DNA of 64,000 nt from Nocardioides szechwanensis (GCF_900103935.1 NZ_FNIC01000001.1:1016715-1080714), one strand, 5' to 3'; numbered from the stretch's first letter, positions 23,912 to 32,710 are shown. The notes: generated from the sequence alone by a model not told the origin. Translations and numbers: made by a program.

Positions 23912-24330
23912 CCGGCAGCGACGAGACCACCTCGGTGGCGACCTTGGAAGGGGTCGCCACCGACGTGGTCGCAGCGGTCGAGGAGTTGCGCGAGCAGTTC
24001 CTCGGACACCCCATGGCGGTCACGCCGGACGGTGCCGGTGGCGTCAGCGTGATCGTCGACGGCGTTACGCCTGGCAGCCCGTACGTCGAGAGCACGACGT
24101 GGCTCGGTTTCCAGGTTGTCTCGGCCTACCCCGACGCCGACGTGTACCCGCACTTCACCGGCAGGCTGCAGCGGGTCGACGGCCGGCCTCATGGCGAGGG
24201 GTTCGCCGAGTTGGACTGGCAGGGCCGCTCTGCGCTGCAGCTCTCGCGCCGCTCGAACAACTGGAACCGGCAGACCGACACCGCGGCTCTGAAGGCGATG
24301 AAGGTGATCACGTGGCTCGGGTCCCGCTGA
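23908..24330 (+). CDS. Prokaryotic E2-like protein without cysteine
   Basis: A 140-residue protein starting at GTG 23908, overlapping the Ubl stop (GTGA). The segments VSAYPDADVYPHF (the YP..P turn of E2/UBC folds) and ELDWQGRSALQLSRRSNNWNRQTD resemble prokaryotic E2 family E proteins that accompany multiubiquitin-domain genes. The translation contains no cysteine at all, so a classical E2-ubiquitin thioester is impossible; a Ser or other oxygen nucleophile, or a scaffold role, must be considered. It overlaps the JAB-E1 gene by 19 bp. Confidence 0.7.
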   Translation: MTGSDETTSVATLEGVATDVVAAVEELREQFLGHPMAVTPDGAGGVSVIVDGVTPGSPYVESTTWLGFQVVSAYPDADVYPHFTGRLQRVDGRPHGEGFAELDWQGRSALQLSRRSNNWNRQTDTAALKAMKVITWLGSR

Positions 24331-25664
24331 ACCCGCCGCGCCACGGCTGGAGCCTCGTCGTTCGTCCCCGGGACTGGGCGAGTCTGACCCAGCACCTGTT
24401 CGGCCGCCGCGGCGAGCACGGCGCGGTTCTCCTGGCCGAAGAGACGGACGGTTCGCGGGGTAAGCGGCTCCTTGTGCGTCACGTCATCCTCGCTGAGGAG
24501 GGCGTCGACTACGTCCCGGGCACGACCGGCTACCGGGCGCTCAGTGCGGACTTCGTCCGCGACTGCGCGATGCTCGCGGCCGCCCAGGGCCTGATCTACG
24601 TCGCGGTGCACAACCACGGCGGCTGGGACAAGGTCGGCTTCTCCCGTATCGACATGGCCAGCCACGAGCGCGGCTACCCGACTCTGGTGCAGCTCACCGG
24701 CCGACCAGTCGTCGGCCTGGTCCTCTCGCGCACAGCAGCGGCCGGCGACATCTGGCTCCCCGACGGCACGCGCACCCACCTGAGCGAGCTCGTCGTCCCC
24801 GGTCGCAACCTCGTTCGCCTTCGTTCGACGCCCACAACTCCGGTCGATCCGGAGGACGGCGGCCGCTGGGATCGGCAGGCGCGGGTCTACGGAGACCTCG
24901 GCCAGGCCGTGCTGTCCCAGATGCGGGTCGCGATCGTCGGGCTCGGCGGCGCCGGCAGCATTGTCTGCGAACTCCTGGCCCGTCTCGGCGTCGGCCAACT
25001 CGTACTCATCGACTCACAGACCGCGACCTTGGACAACCTGCCCCGGCTGGTCGCCGCGGAGCCCGACGACATCGGCTTGCACAAGACCGCCCTCGGCGCA
25101 CGCAACGCGCGGCGTGCCCACCCCGACATCACCATCACGGAACTCCGCCACGACGTGCAGGACCCCCGCTGTATCGAGGCGCTGGGCGGCTGTGACTTCA
25201 TCTTCCTCGCCGCCGACTCGAATGCTGCCCGGCACTTGGTCAACCAGACGATCGAGACTCTTCTGATTCCCGGCTTCCAGGTCGGCGTGAAGGTCCCGGT
25301 CACGAAGGACGGCACCGTAGGCCGCATCCACGCCGCCGTCCGACCTCTGGTTCCCGGACAGGGATGCCTGTGGTGCAACCAGCTGATCAACCCGACTGAG
25401 CTCGCCATCGAGATGTCCCCGACCGCGGTTCGCGAGGCTGCCCGCTACGTCGACGACGTGCCGGCGGCTAGCGTCATCGCGTTGAACGCCGTCGCTGTGG
25501 TCGACGCGGTGAACCAGTTCATGATGTCGACGACCGGCCTCCTCGAGGACGACGGGAATCTGGTGCCGTACACCATCACGTTTCCGCGTGAGTCCCGCGT
25601 TGAGTACCACTCCCCGCGGCGTGACCCCGAGTGCCCGCGGTGCGGAGACATCCGCTGCCCGTGA
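24312..25664 (+). CDS. JAB protease - E1-like (ThiF) adenylating enzyme fusion
   Basis: A 450-residue fusion starting at GTG 24312. Residues 10-150 form a JAB/MPN domain: Glu35, the H100-x-H102 pair and the S111-x-x-D114 set complete the JAMM zinc site. Residues 185-430 are an E1/ThiF domain: WDRQARVYGDLGQ lead, nucleotide loop GLGGAG at 210-215, Asp234, and DNLPR. Zinc-binding cysteines appear as C352/C355 and C441/C444. At the region where ThiF-like E1s carry the catalytic Cys, the sequence YVDDVPAASVIALNA has none, so it may adenylate without forming a thioester. JAB would process or deconjugate the Ubl. Confidence 0.85.
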   Translation: MARVPLNPPRHGWSLVVRPRDWASLTQHLFGRRGEHGAVLLAEETDGSRGKRLLVRHVILAEEGVDYVPGTTGYRALSADFVRDCAMLAAAQGLIYVAVHNHGGWDKVGFSRIDMASHERGYPTLVQLTGRPVVGLVLSRTAAAGDIWLPDGTRTHLSELVVPGRNLVRLRSTPTTPVDPEDGGRWDRQARVYGDLGQAVLSQMRVAIVGLGGAGSIVCELLARLGVGQLVLIDSQTATLDNLPRLVAAEPDDIGLHKTALGARNARRAHPDITITELRHDVQDPRCIEALGGCDFIFLAADSNAARHLVNQTIETLLIPGFQVGVKVPVTKDGTVGRIHAAVRPLVPGQGCLWCNQLINPTELAIEMSPTAVREAARYVDDVPAASVIALNAVAVVDAVNQFMMSTTGLLEDDGNLVPYTITFPRESRVEYHSPRRDPECPRCGDIRCP

Positions 25665-25742
25665 CGTAGATCCTCTGGTTACGAAGCTCGTTCAGAGCCA
25701 GAGAGGTCGTCGGCGGAGCCACACGATAGACACGAGCGGCGC

Positions 25743-28700
25743 CTAGCGGTGACGCCGGGCGTCGTGTTCGGCCGTTTCGTCCTCGCGACGAGCGTCAGCC
25801 TTATAGGACTTGGCGAGGTCCTCGAGCAGCTTTCCGGTGCGGGGCCAACGGTTGCGGACCTTCTCGGCGTCCTCGAGGTGCTTGTCTGCGAGGGTTCGTT
25901 CTTGCTGCCCGCCGGCGTAGATCGCCCGGCCGTGCACGCCGCGCTGGTTGAGGCGGTTGATGAGCAGCCCGGTCTCGAGGTCGTCGCTCTGTTCCTTCTC
26001 GATGACGTTCCGGACGGCCTGGCACGGCCAAATGCCGTCGCCATCGTCGACGACCGGCGCGGCGAGCGCTTCGCCGATGACGGTCGATGCGAACTGCGCC
26101 CGGTTGGCTTCGGTGAGGAGCGCGCGGACCTGGTCAACCCAGGCCTGAATCTCCTCAGTCGTGGGTGTCTTTCCGGGTTCCGTGGTCCCGGGCAGGGGTC
26201 CATGCCAGCCGTGCAGGAGGCTCCACGCGGCGCTGCTGAATCGGAACTCCTCGTCAGTCATGCCGGAGGTCTCGGTGCCGGCGACGGCTGCTTCGACATC
26301 GGTGTCGGGCTCGGTGTCGGGCTTGTAGACACTCGTCACGGCGGTGACGAACTGCTCGGGCTTGCGGGCCAGCTCCCGATGCAGCGCACGCGGCGTGCGT
26401 TCGTGCTCGAGGACGGGCAGGTAGTAGAACTCGAGATACGCGAGGGTCTCATCATCGGTGCCGAGCTTCTCGAGACGGTCGAGGAGCATCCCGACGGTGT
26501 AGCTGAGCTGGTGGTAGTCGGTGGGCGCGGCCTCGTTGATGTTCTCCAGATCGGCGGTGAGGACCTTGATGATGAGGTCAGCCGAGGGCGACGGTTCTCC
26601 GCGGACCGTGGCGGCGGCCATCGCACTGAATGGTCGCCCGGCGCCGAGGAGTCCTCTGCAGACCTGCTCGACGACGGCGTTGTCGATGCGGTAGGGGTTC
26701 ACGCCCTTCCAGAACAAGGCCTGCTGGTCGTCGTCGAGGTTGACGACGAGGTCGAGGACTGCAGCGGTGGTCTGCACGGTGCGCAGGAGAACGGCGCCCT
26801 GGTTCGGCCGCTTGGCGACATGGTCGGTCAACCACGCGAAGTCCTCGGCGCGTCGGCTCGCGTACCCCCACGCGACGATGGCGGCTGCTCCGCTGACGTT
26901 GCTGCCATCTCCGAGGAGGTCGAGGACCTCCTCGGTGAACTCGTTGGTCTCTGCGTCGTGGACGGCGAGTGCCACGCCAACGTACCCGGGCACCTCGACC
27001 TTCGAGGCGAGCTCGACGACTGCGTCAAGGCCGCCAGCATCCAGCACCGATTTGATGACCTCGACTCGCCGCTCGGCGACGGGCTTCTGCGTGTTCTCCG
27101 GGTCGTCGTCCTTGTCGCGGTACTCGTCGAGGTCGGAGTTCCAGCCGAACATGGCCTCGTCCTCGCCTGCGGTGAGGTCGAATCCGTGAGCTTCGAGGAA
27201 CTTGGTGATGGCGTCCAAGTCGTCTTCCTGCATGGCCCAGCCGGTGTCGCTGTACCGGCGGTGGTGGTCGGCGTCCTTGGCGAGCTTGTCGAGCACCTGG
27301 TCCCGGTAGTCCTCGGCGAGCTCTTCCCAGCGGGCGGCGAGGGCGTCGAGGACGCGGACGAGGTCGGCAGAGGAGAACCGGCTGACGAGCCGGGCGGCCG
27401 TGGCCAGGCCGTCGGTGCCCGGCTGGTTGAGCAGTCGCGTGCAGATCCCGGTCAGCGACTCCTGGTACTCGGCGCTGGTGGCCTGGTACCGGTCGGTGGG
27501 CCAGTCGCGGTACCGCGGGCCGGAGGGGATGACGCCGCCGCCGCGGTTCTCGACCAGGGTGTGCAGGAGGCTGGTGGCGTGCTCGGGCACGGTTGTGATG
27601 ACGGCGTCGAGGATGTCCATGCGGTTAGCTTCGTTGATGGCGCCGTCGGGACGGATGGGGTCGAGGGCGGAGGCCAGTGAGGCGGCGGGCCGGTTGGAGA
27701 GCTTGCCTCCGGGGTCGAGCACGGCCAGGCGGGCAAGGATGATGGCAACCCGGGCTACGTGGGCGGGGGAGAACGCCAGCGTCTCGAGCGCCCACAGCAG
27801 GGACGAGTGCGCACTGAGGGTGTTCAGGGAGTCGCTCTTCTCGAGGAACATCGCCATGACCGTGGGCTTCTTGGCACGTAGCGACGTCTCGAGTGCGTGG
27901 AGGAACGCGTCGGGAGACGCTTCGGCGAGGAGCTGGAGCTGTCCGGTGAGGGTGAGCCAGCGGACTTCGTCAGCGTTCTCGAGGAGGTCGCGCACGATCT
28001 GGGTGGCGAGCTCCTGACCGGTGCGGCCGCCGGCTACGGGGTGGTCTCCGGCGTGGGCGCCGAGCATGGCGAGGGTGGTGCTGAGGCCGCGCTGGAGCGC
28101 GTTGGAGTACCGGCGCTTCGGCCGGTCGTCGTTGAGGCCTCGGAGGAAGCGTTCTTGGAACGTTAGGTTAGCGTCGGGGTCGATCTCAGTGAGTGCGTCG
28201 GTGATGACGTCGGTGAAGGTCTTGATGTCGTCGGGGGTCATGAGATGACTGATGGCGTCCCACGCATCGACGATGTCGACGAAATCCCAGTGGTTGCCGA
28301 CGGCATCGAGCGGCGGGTCTTCGCCGGCGGCGAGCTGGGTGACGGTCTTGGTGAGGTCGGGCCAGTCGGCGGCCCGGGTGAGGGCGAGGAGAACCTCGCG
28401 GTCGCCTTCCTTGCTGGCGTCCCACGCGCCTGCGAGCAGCGCGGACGCGAGGAGCGGGGCGTCAGACCCCGTGCACCACGTCGGCGTCTGGTGGCCGTAC
28501 CGGCTGAGGCGTCGGCGCAGGGAGCGGAGGTTCCGGCGGGTTGCGAGCGCGTACTCGTGCGACTTCGAGAAGTCGATGCCGGTAGCTCGCCAGCCGGTCG
28601 AGGCGCTGTGCGGGTCGATCGTCTGGAGCCGGCCGGTTTCGTGGGCCGTGCGTGCGGTCTTGGGGAGGATGACGTGGTGGCCGGCCTCGAGTGCCTCGCT

Positions 28701-29594
28701 GACGGAGTCCGGCATGAACGTGGGGATGAGGATGTGCGGCGTGTGATGAGCGCTCCATCGACGCCACCCGTCTTCATCATTGATGACGACGGACCGCTCG
28801 CGCAGTGCCTCGAGGTGTTCGGGCTGTCGGATGTCGGGGTCGGGATCTTCGTCGGTCTCCGCGGTCGTGTCCTCGGGGAGCGGCTCCGGCCCGAGCCGGA
28901 GGGCTGCGGCGGTGAACGCGATGGCCTCTTCGAGGCTGGACGCGGCGATTATGGTGGCGTCCTTGACGGGTGTGTCGAGGGTGTCGAGGAGGCTGATGAC
29001 GTCCTCGCGACGCCCCGCGGTCAGGACGGCATCCGGGGTCGCGGGCATGGTCTGCTTGGACCAGCGGTCGAACCACGTGTCGAGGGCTGTGTCGCCGAGG
29101 GACCCCCTGCGGAGGTGCTCGCGGAGCCATCCTTCGGCGTTGGGGCACTCGTCGAGCCAGTTAGTGAGCTCGTCGGCGGTGAGGACGACGATGTCCTTCC
29201 ACTCGTCGCCCCGGTCCTTCATGTCCTTGACCCACTTGTCGCCCTTGCTCCACTTGCGGTTGGTGACTGCGACGTAAGTGGTGGTGCGGCGCACTTCGAC
29301 GGGCGTGTCCTTGGTGCGCTTTTCGTAGTCGCTGATGGCCTTGGCACGCTGGCCCTGCTCAGTGCCGATCTCCCAGACTGAGTCACCGTCCGGCACGTAG
29401 GGGTGGCCGCTTCCGGAGATGGACACGATGCCGTCGAGTCCAGACAGAGCCACGCCCTCGGCGGCCGGCATCCGAATCCAGTCGGGGCGCACCGTCTCCA
29501 TGATGAGTCGTCGCACGAGGGTGGGCAGGTGTCCTTCGGAGTCGCGTCGGCGCGACCATTCGTCCAGGTCTCCGCTGGTGAGGTGGACACTCAT
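25743..29594 (-). CDS. 1283-aa protein with nuclease-like N-terminus and helical repeats
   Basis: A very long protein with no recognised full-length family. Residues 50-150 resemble a restriction-endonuclease fold: LDGIVSISGSG, then DSVWEIGTEQ (E75-x-G77), Lys85 and DYEKRT, then TTYVAVTNRKW and WKDIVVLTADELTNWL. Residues 200-340 resemble a degenerate STAND-type nucleotide domain without a Walker A (ATIIAASSLEEAIAFTAAAL, HILIPTF). The remainder is acidic, alpha-helical and repeat-like (HEAT-like). It converges on the Ubl operon with 78 bp between and has its own start with GGGAG. I infer a defence effector; its link to the Ubl genes is by position only. Confidence 0.7.
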   Translation of the reverse strand: MSVHLTSGDLDEWSRRRDSEGHLPTLVRRLIMETVRPDWIRMPAAEGVALSGLDGIVSISGSGHPYVPDGDSVWEIGTEQGQRAKAISDYEKRTKDTPVEVRRTTTYVAVTNRKWSKGDKWVKDMKDRGDEWKDIVVLTADELTNWLDECPNAEGWLREHLRRGSLGDTALDTWFDRWSKQTMPATPDAVLTAGRREDVISLLDTLDTPVKDATIIAASSLEEAIAFTAAALRLGPEPLPEDTTAETDEDPDPDIRQPEHLEALRERSVVINDEDGWRRWSAHHTPHILIPTFMPDSVSEALEAGHHVILPKTARTAHETGRLQTIDPHSASTGWRATGIDFSKSHEYALATRRNLRSLRRRLSRYGHQTPTWCTGSDAPLLASALLAGAWDASKEGDREVLLALTRAADWPDLTKTVTQLAAGEDPPLDAVGNHWDFVDIVDAWDAISHLMTPDDIKTFTDVITDALTEIDPDANLTFQERFLRGLNDDRPKRRYSNALQRGLSTTLAMLGAHAGDHPVAGGRTGQELATQIVRDLLENADEVRWLTLTGQLQLLAEASPDAFLHALETSLRAKKPTVMAMFLEKSDSLNTLSAHSSLLWALETLAFSPAHVARVAIILARLAVLDPGGKLSNRPAASLASALDPIRPDGAINEANRMDILDAVITTVPEHATSLLHTLVENRGGGVIPSGPRYRDWPTDRYQATSAEYQESLTGICTRLLNQPGTDGLATAARLVSRFSSADLVRVLDALAARWEELAEDYRDQVLDKLAKDADHHRRYSDTGWAMQEDDLDAITKFLEAHGFDLTAGEDEAMFGWNSDLDEYRDKDDDPENTQKPVAERRVEVIKSVLDAGGLDAVVELASKVEVPGYVGVALAVHDAETNEFTEEVLDLLGDGSNVSGAAAIVAWGYASRRAEDFAWLTDHVAKRPNQGAVLLRTVQTTAAVLDLVVNLDDDQQALFWKGVNPYRIDNAVVEQVCRGLLGAGRPFSAMAAATVRGEPSPSADLIIKVLTADLENINEAAPTDYHQLSYTVGMLLDRLEKLGTDDETLAYLEFYYLPVLEHERTPRALHRELARKPEQFVTAVTSVYKPDTEPDTDVEAAVAGTETSGMTDEEFRFSSAAWSLLHGWHGPLPGTTEPGKTPTTEEIQAWVDQVRALLTEANRAQFASTVIGEALAAPVVDDGDGIWPCQAVRNVIEKEQSDDLETGLLINRLNQRGVHGRAIYAGGQQERTLADKHLEDAEKVRNRWPRTGKLLEDLAKSYKADARREDETAEHDARRHR

Positions 29595-29709
29595 CTCGTC
29601 ACTCCCGTTGTGACTGGTACGTCAGATGTTGCTCCTGCAGGACATCCTCGCGTATTGGTGCGGCGGGTAGAGAAGTGACTCCGGCGGGCTGAGGTCTGTG
29701 GCGTGTGCC

Positions 29710-29717
29710 CGACGATG
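29710..29717. repeat. Left 8-bp target duplication of the IS256-family element
   Basis: CGACGATG here and at 31120-31127, directly flanking the two ends of the element. Confidence 0.75.
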
Positions 29718-31119
29718 GACAGAGCCCCGCGGGGTGGTGGGCTTTGAGGTGGTCCTCGGTGCCCTACTCGCCGCTGTTGATGGCGGCGTGATCTCCAGTA
29801 TCCATGGTGGTGTGGAGCAGCGCCATGGACTCTTCTGAGAGGTAGCGGCGGTCGCCGGCGATCCATTCGTCGTGCATGTCGATCAGGACCGCGCCGACGA
29901 GCCGGATCACGGCGGCGGCGTTGGGGAAGATCCCCACGACCCGGGAACGACGCTTGATCTCCTTGTTGACCCGCTCGAGCGGGTTGGTCGACCAGATCTT
30001 GCGCCAGTGAGCCTTGGGGAAGGCGGTGAACGCGAGGACCTCGGCCTTCGCCTCGTCCATCAGCGGCCCGACCTTCGGGAACGACGTCGCGAGTTGGTCG
30101 CGGACCTCGTCCCACGCCTTGCTGACGGCCTCGGGGTCGGGCTGGGCGAAGATCGTGCGGAACACCGCGGCGACCATGTCGGCGTGGGACTTGGGCACGT
30201 GCGCGAGCAGGTTGCGGGCGAAGTGGACCCGACACCGCTGGTGCGCGGAGCCCTGAAAGGACCGCTTCAGCGCCTTCACGAGCCCGGAGTGCTGATCGGA
30301 GATGACCAGCTGAACACCGCTCAGGCCGCGCTGTTTGAGGCTGAGCAGAAAGCTGCGCCAGAACGTCTCGTCCTCGCTGTCCCCGACATCGAGCCCGAGG
30401 ACCTCCCGCGAGCCGTCAGCGGCGATCCCAGTCGCGACCACGACGGCCATCGAGACCACTTGGCCGCCCTTGCCGGGCTTGTTGCGCACATGCAGGTAGG
30501 TCGCGTCGAGGTAGATGTAGGGAAACGCGATGTGGTCCAGGGGTCGGGTGCGGAACGCGCCGACCGACTCATCGAGCTGCTCACAGATCCGAGAGACCTC
30601 GGACTTGCTGATCCCGGAGTCTGCGCCGAGCGCGACGACCAGGTCGTCCACGCTGCGCGTGGAGATGCCGTGGACGTAGGCCTCCATCACGACCGCGTAG
30701 AGCGCCTGGTCGATGCGACGACGCGGTTCCAAGATGGAGGGGAAGAACGAGCCCTTGCGGAGCTTGGGGATGCGTAGCTGCACATCGCCGGCCTTGGTCG
30801 CCAGCAGCTTGGGACGGGTGCCGTTGCGTTCGGTGAGACGGTCCTCGGTGCGTTCGTAGCGCTCTGCGCCGATCACGCCCGCGGCTTCGAACTCGACGAG
30901 CTCCTGGAGCACGGTGCGGACAGACTCGCGGATCATGTCGACGCCCTCGCCGGTGCGGAACGCCTCGAGGAGCTCGGACAGGGCAGACTGGGACAAGGCC
31001 ATCGGTGGGTCTCCTTCAGTGCGTGACTTGGTCGTTTCACACCGAAGATCCCGCCGATGGCCGCCTACTTCACGCCACCACGCCGGTCCTCAAACCCCAC
31101 CACTCCAGGGGACTCTCCT
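29718..31119. mobile_element. IS256-family insertion sequence, 1402 bp, complete
   Basis: A single transposase gene lies between 32-bp imperfect terminal inverted repeats (29718-29749 and 31088-31119); the inner 28 bp agree at 23 positions. An 8-bp duplication CGACGATG flanks it. It sits 123 bp upstream of the start of the 1283-aa gene and outside the Ubl genes, so it broke no gene that I can see but may separate that gene from upstream control. Confidence 0.82.
29764..31002 (-). CDS. IS256-family transposase
   Basis: A 412-residue mutator-type (IS256) transposase, intact. Key segments: YIYLDATYLHVRNK (first catalytic Asp), VQLVISDQHSGLVKALK (second Asp), HQRCRVHFARNLL, and WSTNPLERVNKEIKRR (catalytic Glu), the DDE arrangement and C-terminal motif of the family. 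It catalyses copy-and-paste movement of the element. Its ATG at 31002 and stop at 29764 leave short non-coding ends that carry the inverted repeats. Confidence 0.95.
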   Translation of the reverse strand: MALSQSALSELLEAFRTGEGVDMIRESVRTVLQELVEFEAAGVIGAERYERTEDRLTERNGTRPKLLATKAGDVQLRIPKLRKGSFFPSILEPRRRIDQALYAVVMEAYVHGISTRSVDDLVVALGADSGISKSEVSRICEQLDESVGAFRTRPLDHIAFPYIYLDATYLHVRNKPGKGGQVVSMAVVVATGIAADGSREVLGLDVGDSEDETFWRSFLLSLKQRGLSGVQLVISDQHSGLVKALKRSFQGSAHQRCRVHFARNLLAHVPKSHADMVAAVFRTIFAQPDPEAVSKAWDEVRDQLATSFPKVGPLMDEAKAEVLAFTAFPKAHWRKIWSTNPLERVNKEIKRRSRVVGIFPNAAAVIRLVGAVLIDMHDEWIAGDRRYLSEESMALLHTTMDTGDHAAINSGE

Positions 31120-31127
31120 CGACGATG
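31120..31127. repeat. Right 8-bp target duplication of the IS256-family element
   Basis: CGACGATG, identical to 29710-29717. Confidence 0.75.
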
Positions 31128-31367
31128 GGCGCTGAGGCTCGGGTTGCCCCAATCTGCACCACGGCCGAGCGGGCCAGGATGTGATTGAGCCTGCCCGGAT
31201 CGTGGCCACTCGGCGTGCCATCTGCGTCATTCTGGGCCGGTAGGACGCACCTTCCGGGGTGCGCGGCCGCCCAGCTCGGCGACAACTGCGTTCAGTAGGT
31301 CACGGACTCGACGTGAGGAGCGGTAGGAGATGCCACGGCCGGCCGGGTACGGCACACCCCGTGGCAG

Positions 31368-31685
31368 TCAGGACATCGGCGCCGGATCTTCTCGCTCGAA
31401 CTGTCGACGCAGGCGATTCCCCTCCGTCCGGCTCACCTCTCCCCCACACCGTTCGAGCGCGCGCTCCATCTGAAGGCCATAGTCGCGAGTCAGCCTGGAC
31501 AGCAGCTCACCAGCGCGACGCTCCGTGCGCTGGATGGTGGCGTCGCGGGTGCGGAGCGCGATCTCGACCTGCTCTCCGAGGTCGTTGACCTCGCGGCTCC
31601 GTCGCAGGATCTCGTTGGTGCGGTTCTCGCTTGCAGCTCGGCGCGCCAACTGTCGCCGCACCGAGTGGCTGGCCGTCGCCCTCAC
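31368..31685 (-). CDS. Hypothetical coiled-coil protein coupled to excisionase
   Basis: A 105-residue protein from GTG 31685, which overlaps the excisionase stop (GTGA). It is rich in Arg, Glu and Gln and almost wholly helical (NEILRRSREVNDLGEQVEIALRTRD then RRAGELLSRLTRDYGLQMERAL), so a coiled coil is likely. A longer frame continuing to 31919 is a shadow of the excisionase. Its tight coupling suggests a role in element excision or maintenance; no family is recognised. Confidence 0.5.
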   Translation of the reverse strand: MRATASHSVRRQLARRAASENRTNEILRRSREVNDLGEQVEIALRTRDATIQRTERRAGELLSRLTRDYGLQMERALERCGGEVSRTEGNRLRRQFEREDPAPMS

Positions 31686-31861
31686 CCGGCCATGGGTAGG
31701 GACTCGACGTAGGCGACCAGGTCCTCGTGGCGGACCAGCCGGGTGCGGTCGATGTGGACCGAGGGGAGCGTGCCGGACCTCAGCAGTTCGTAGACCTTCG
31801 AGCGGCTGATGTTCAGGAACGCGACGACCTCCGGGATGCGGTAGAGCAGCTTGTGGTTCAT
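31682..31861 (-). CDS. xis: Excisionase-type MerR-like DNA-binding protein
   Basis: A 59-residue protein with a strong ribosome binding site (GGAGG four bases before ATG 31861). LLYRIPEVVAFLNISRSKVYELLRSGTLPSVHIDRTRLVRHEDL is the winged helix of the helix-turn-helix_17/excisionase family common in actinobacterial integrative elements. It should bend DNA at the attachment site to favour excision by the island integrase. It heads a two-gene operon with the coiled-coil protein. Confidence 0.85.
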   Translation of the reverse strand: MNHKLLYRIPEVVAFLNISRSKVYELLRSGTLPSVHIDRTRLVRHEDLVAYVESLPMAG

Positions 31862-32309
31862 GGTTTCCTCCAGTCGGGTTCTGTTCACCTATGGAGGCCG
31901 AGGAGGTCTCGGCGATCACAGCGACGGAACTTTCGGGGGGACGCTGCGTCGGCAGGAGCTGCGTTCCCCCCGCGTCCCCCCTCTGCGACCTGCGACGACG
32001 CGGCCTCAGGCGCCAAGAGAATTCCTCAGACCTGTGCCGGCCTAGAACACCTCGTCAGGGTCGAAGCCCCCGCGACGAACCGACGGGATCCGAGCGAGCC
32101 TGACGCCACGCTTCACTACCTACTGCTCTGCTGCAGCGATCCGCCCTGCAACGACGTGCAGCGAGCAACCGACACAGAGCCACACCTGCCGAGGTCCTCA
32201 ACCCCTACTGCCGAGAATGAGGACGAATCCGTGCCTTCGCCATGACACACACACCTGGTGCATTCTCGGAGTCTTTTCGTCCGTACGTAATTGTCGTAGG
32301 GTCGGTGGC
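31862..32309. other. 448-bp intergenic region between xis and the zinc-finger gene
   Basis: I see no supportable gene here. It holds the divergent promoters, a 6-5-6 inverted repeat GCCGAG/CTCGGC (31897-31913), two poly-G/C tracts near 31935 and 31965, and a 9-bp inverted repeat CCGAGAATG (32211-32219) with CATTCTCGG (32261-32269). The leaderless TAGGGT hexamer of the downstream gene is at 32297. Confidence 0.5.
32297..32302 (+). promoter_or_regulatory. Putative -10 hexamer of the zinc-finger gene (leaderless)
   Basis: TAGGGT, seven bases, then ATG 32310. Confidence 0.5.
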
Positions 32310-32684
32310 ATGGTCGACGAACGCACGTGCCCGCGCTGCGGACAGCCGTTCTACGTGCCCTCCACACCGCGGCGGGGGCGGCCCCAGCAGTGGTGCTCCC
32401 AGGCCTGCCGCCGGGCTGGCTACGAGGAGCGTCGGGCAGCCAAGAACGGCGCTATCGCAATCGAGTACGTCGAGAAGCCGGCGCCCACGATCACCCTCGA
32501 CGAACACGTCGCCGCCGTCCTGGACTCCCCCGCTGCCTGCCGCAACGTGCTTCGCCAGCTCCGCGCACGCCACGGGAACGGAGAGCTCAAAGACGCGAAG
32601 TGGAGCAGCGTGAGCGATGAGCTCGAGCGGCTCGGCAACCCGCCGGATCGGCGACCCGACGACTGGTTCAGAGGCTCGCGTTAG
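32310..32684 (+). CDS. Small zinc-ribbon protein of integrative elements
   Basis: A 124-residue protein. The N-terminal CPRCGQPFYVPS and QQWCSQACRRAGYEERRA provide four Cys for a zinc ribbon resembling those that read or bind nucleic acid. The C-terminal half (VAAVLDSPAACRNVLRQLRARH, SSVSDELERLG) is helical. It is often seen beside integrases in actinobacteria, but the function is unknown. Leaderless start at ATG 32310. It is convergent with the hepT gene, 26 bp away. Confidence 0.6.
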   Translation: MVDERTCPRCGQPFYVPSTPRRGRPQQWCSQACRRAGYEERRAAKNGAIAIEYVEKPAPTITLDEHVAAVLDSPAACRNVLRQLRARHGNGELKDAKWSSVSDELERLGNPPDRRPDDWFRGSR

Positions 32685-32710
32685 TCGGTGCCTCACTCAG
32701 AGGACGCCGC

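Noticed and set aside
31070..31285. A possible 71-aa gene next to the IS end
   Set aside because: It overlaps the inverted repeat and target duplication of the IS256 element and has no recognisable content.
31727..32245. A 172-codon plus-strand frame
   Set aside because: It is antisense to the excisionase, which has a clear ribosome binding site and family match, and then continues through the non-coding region.
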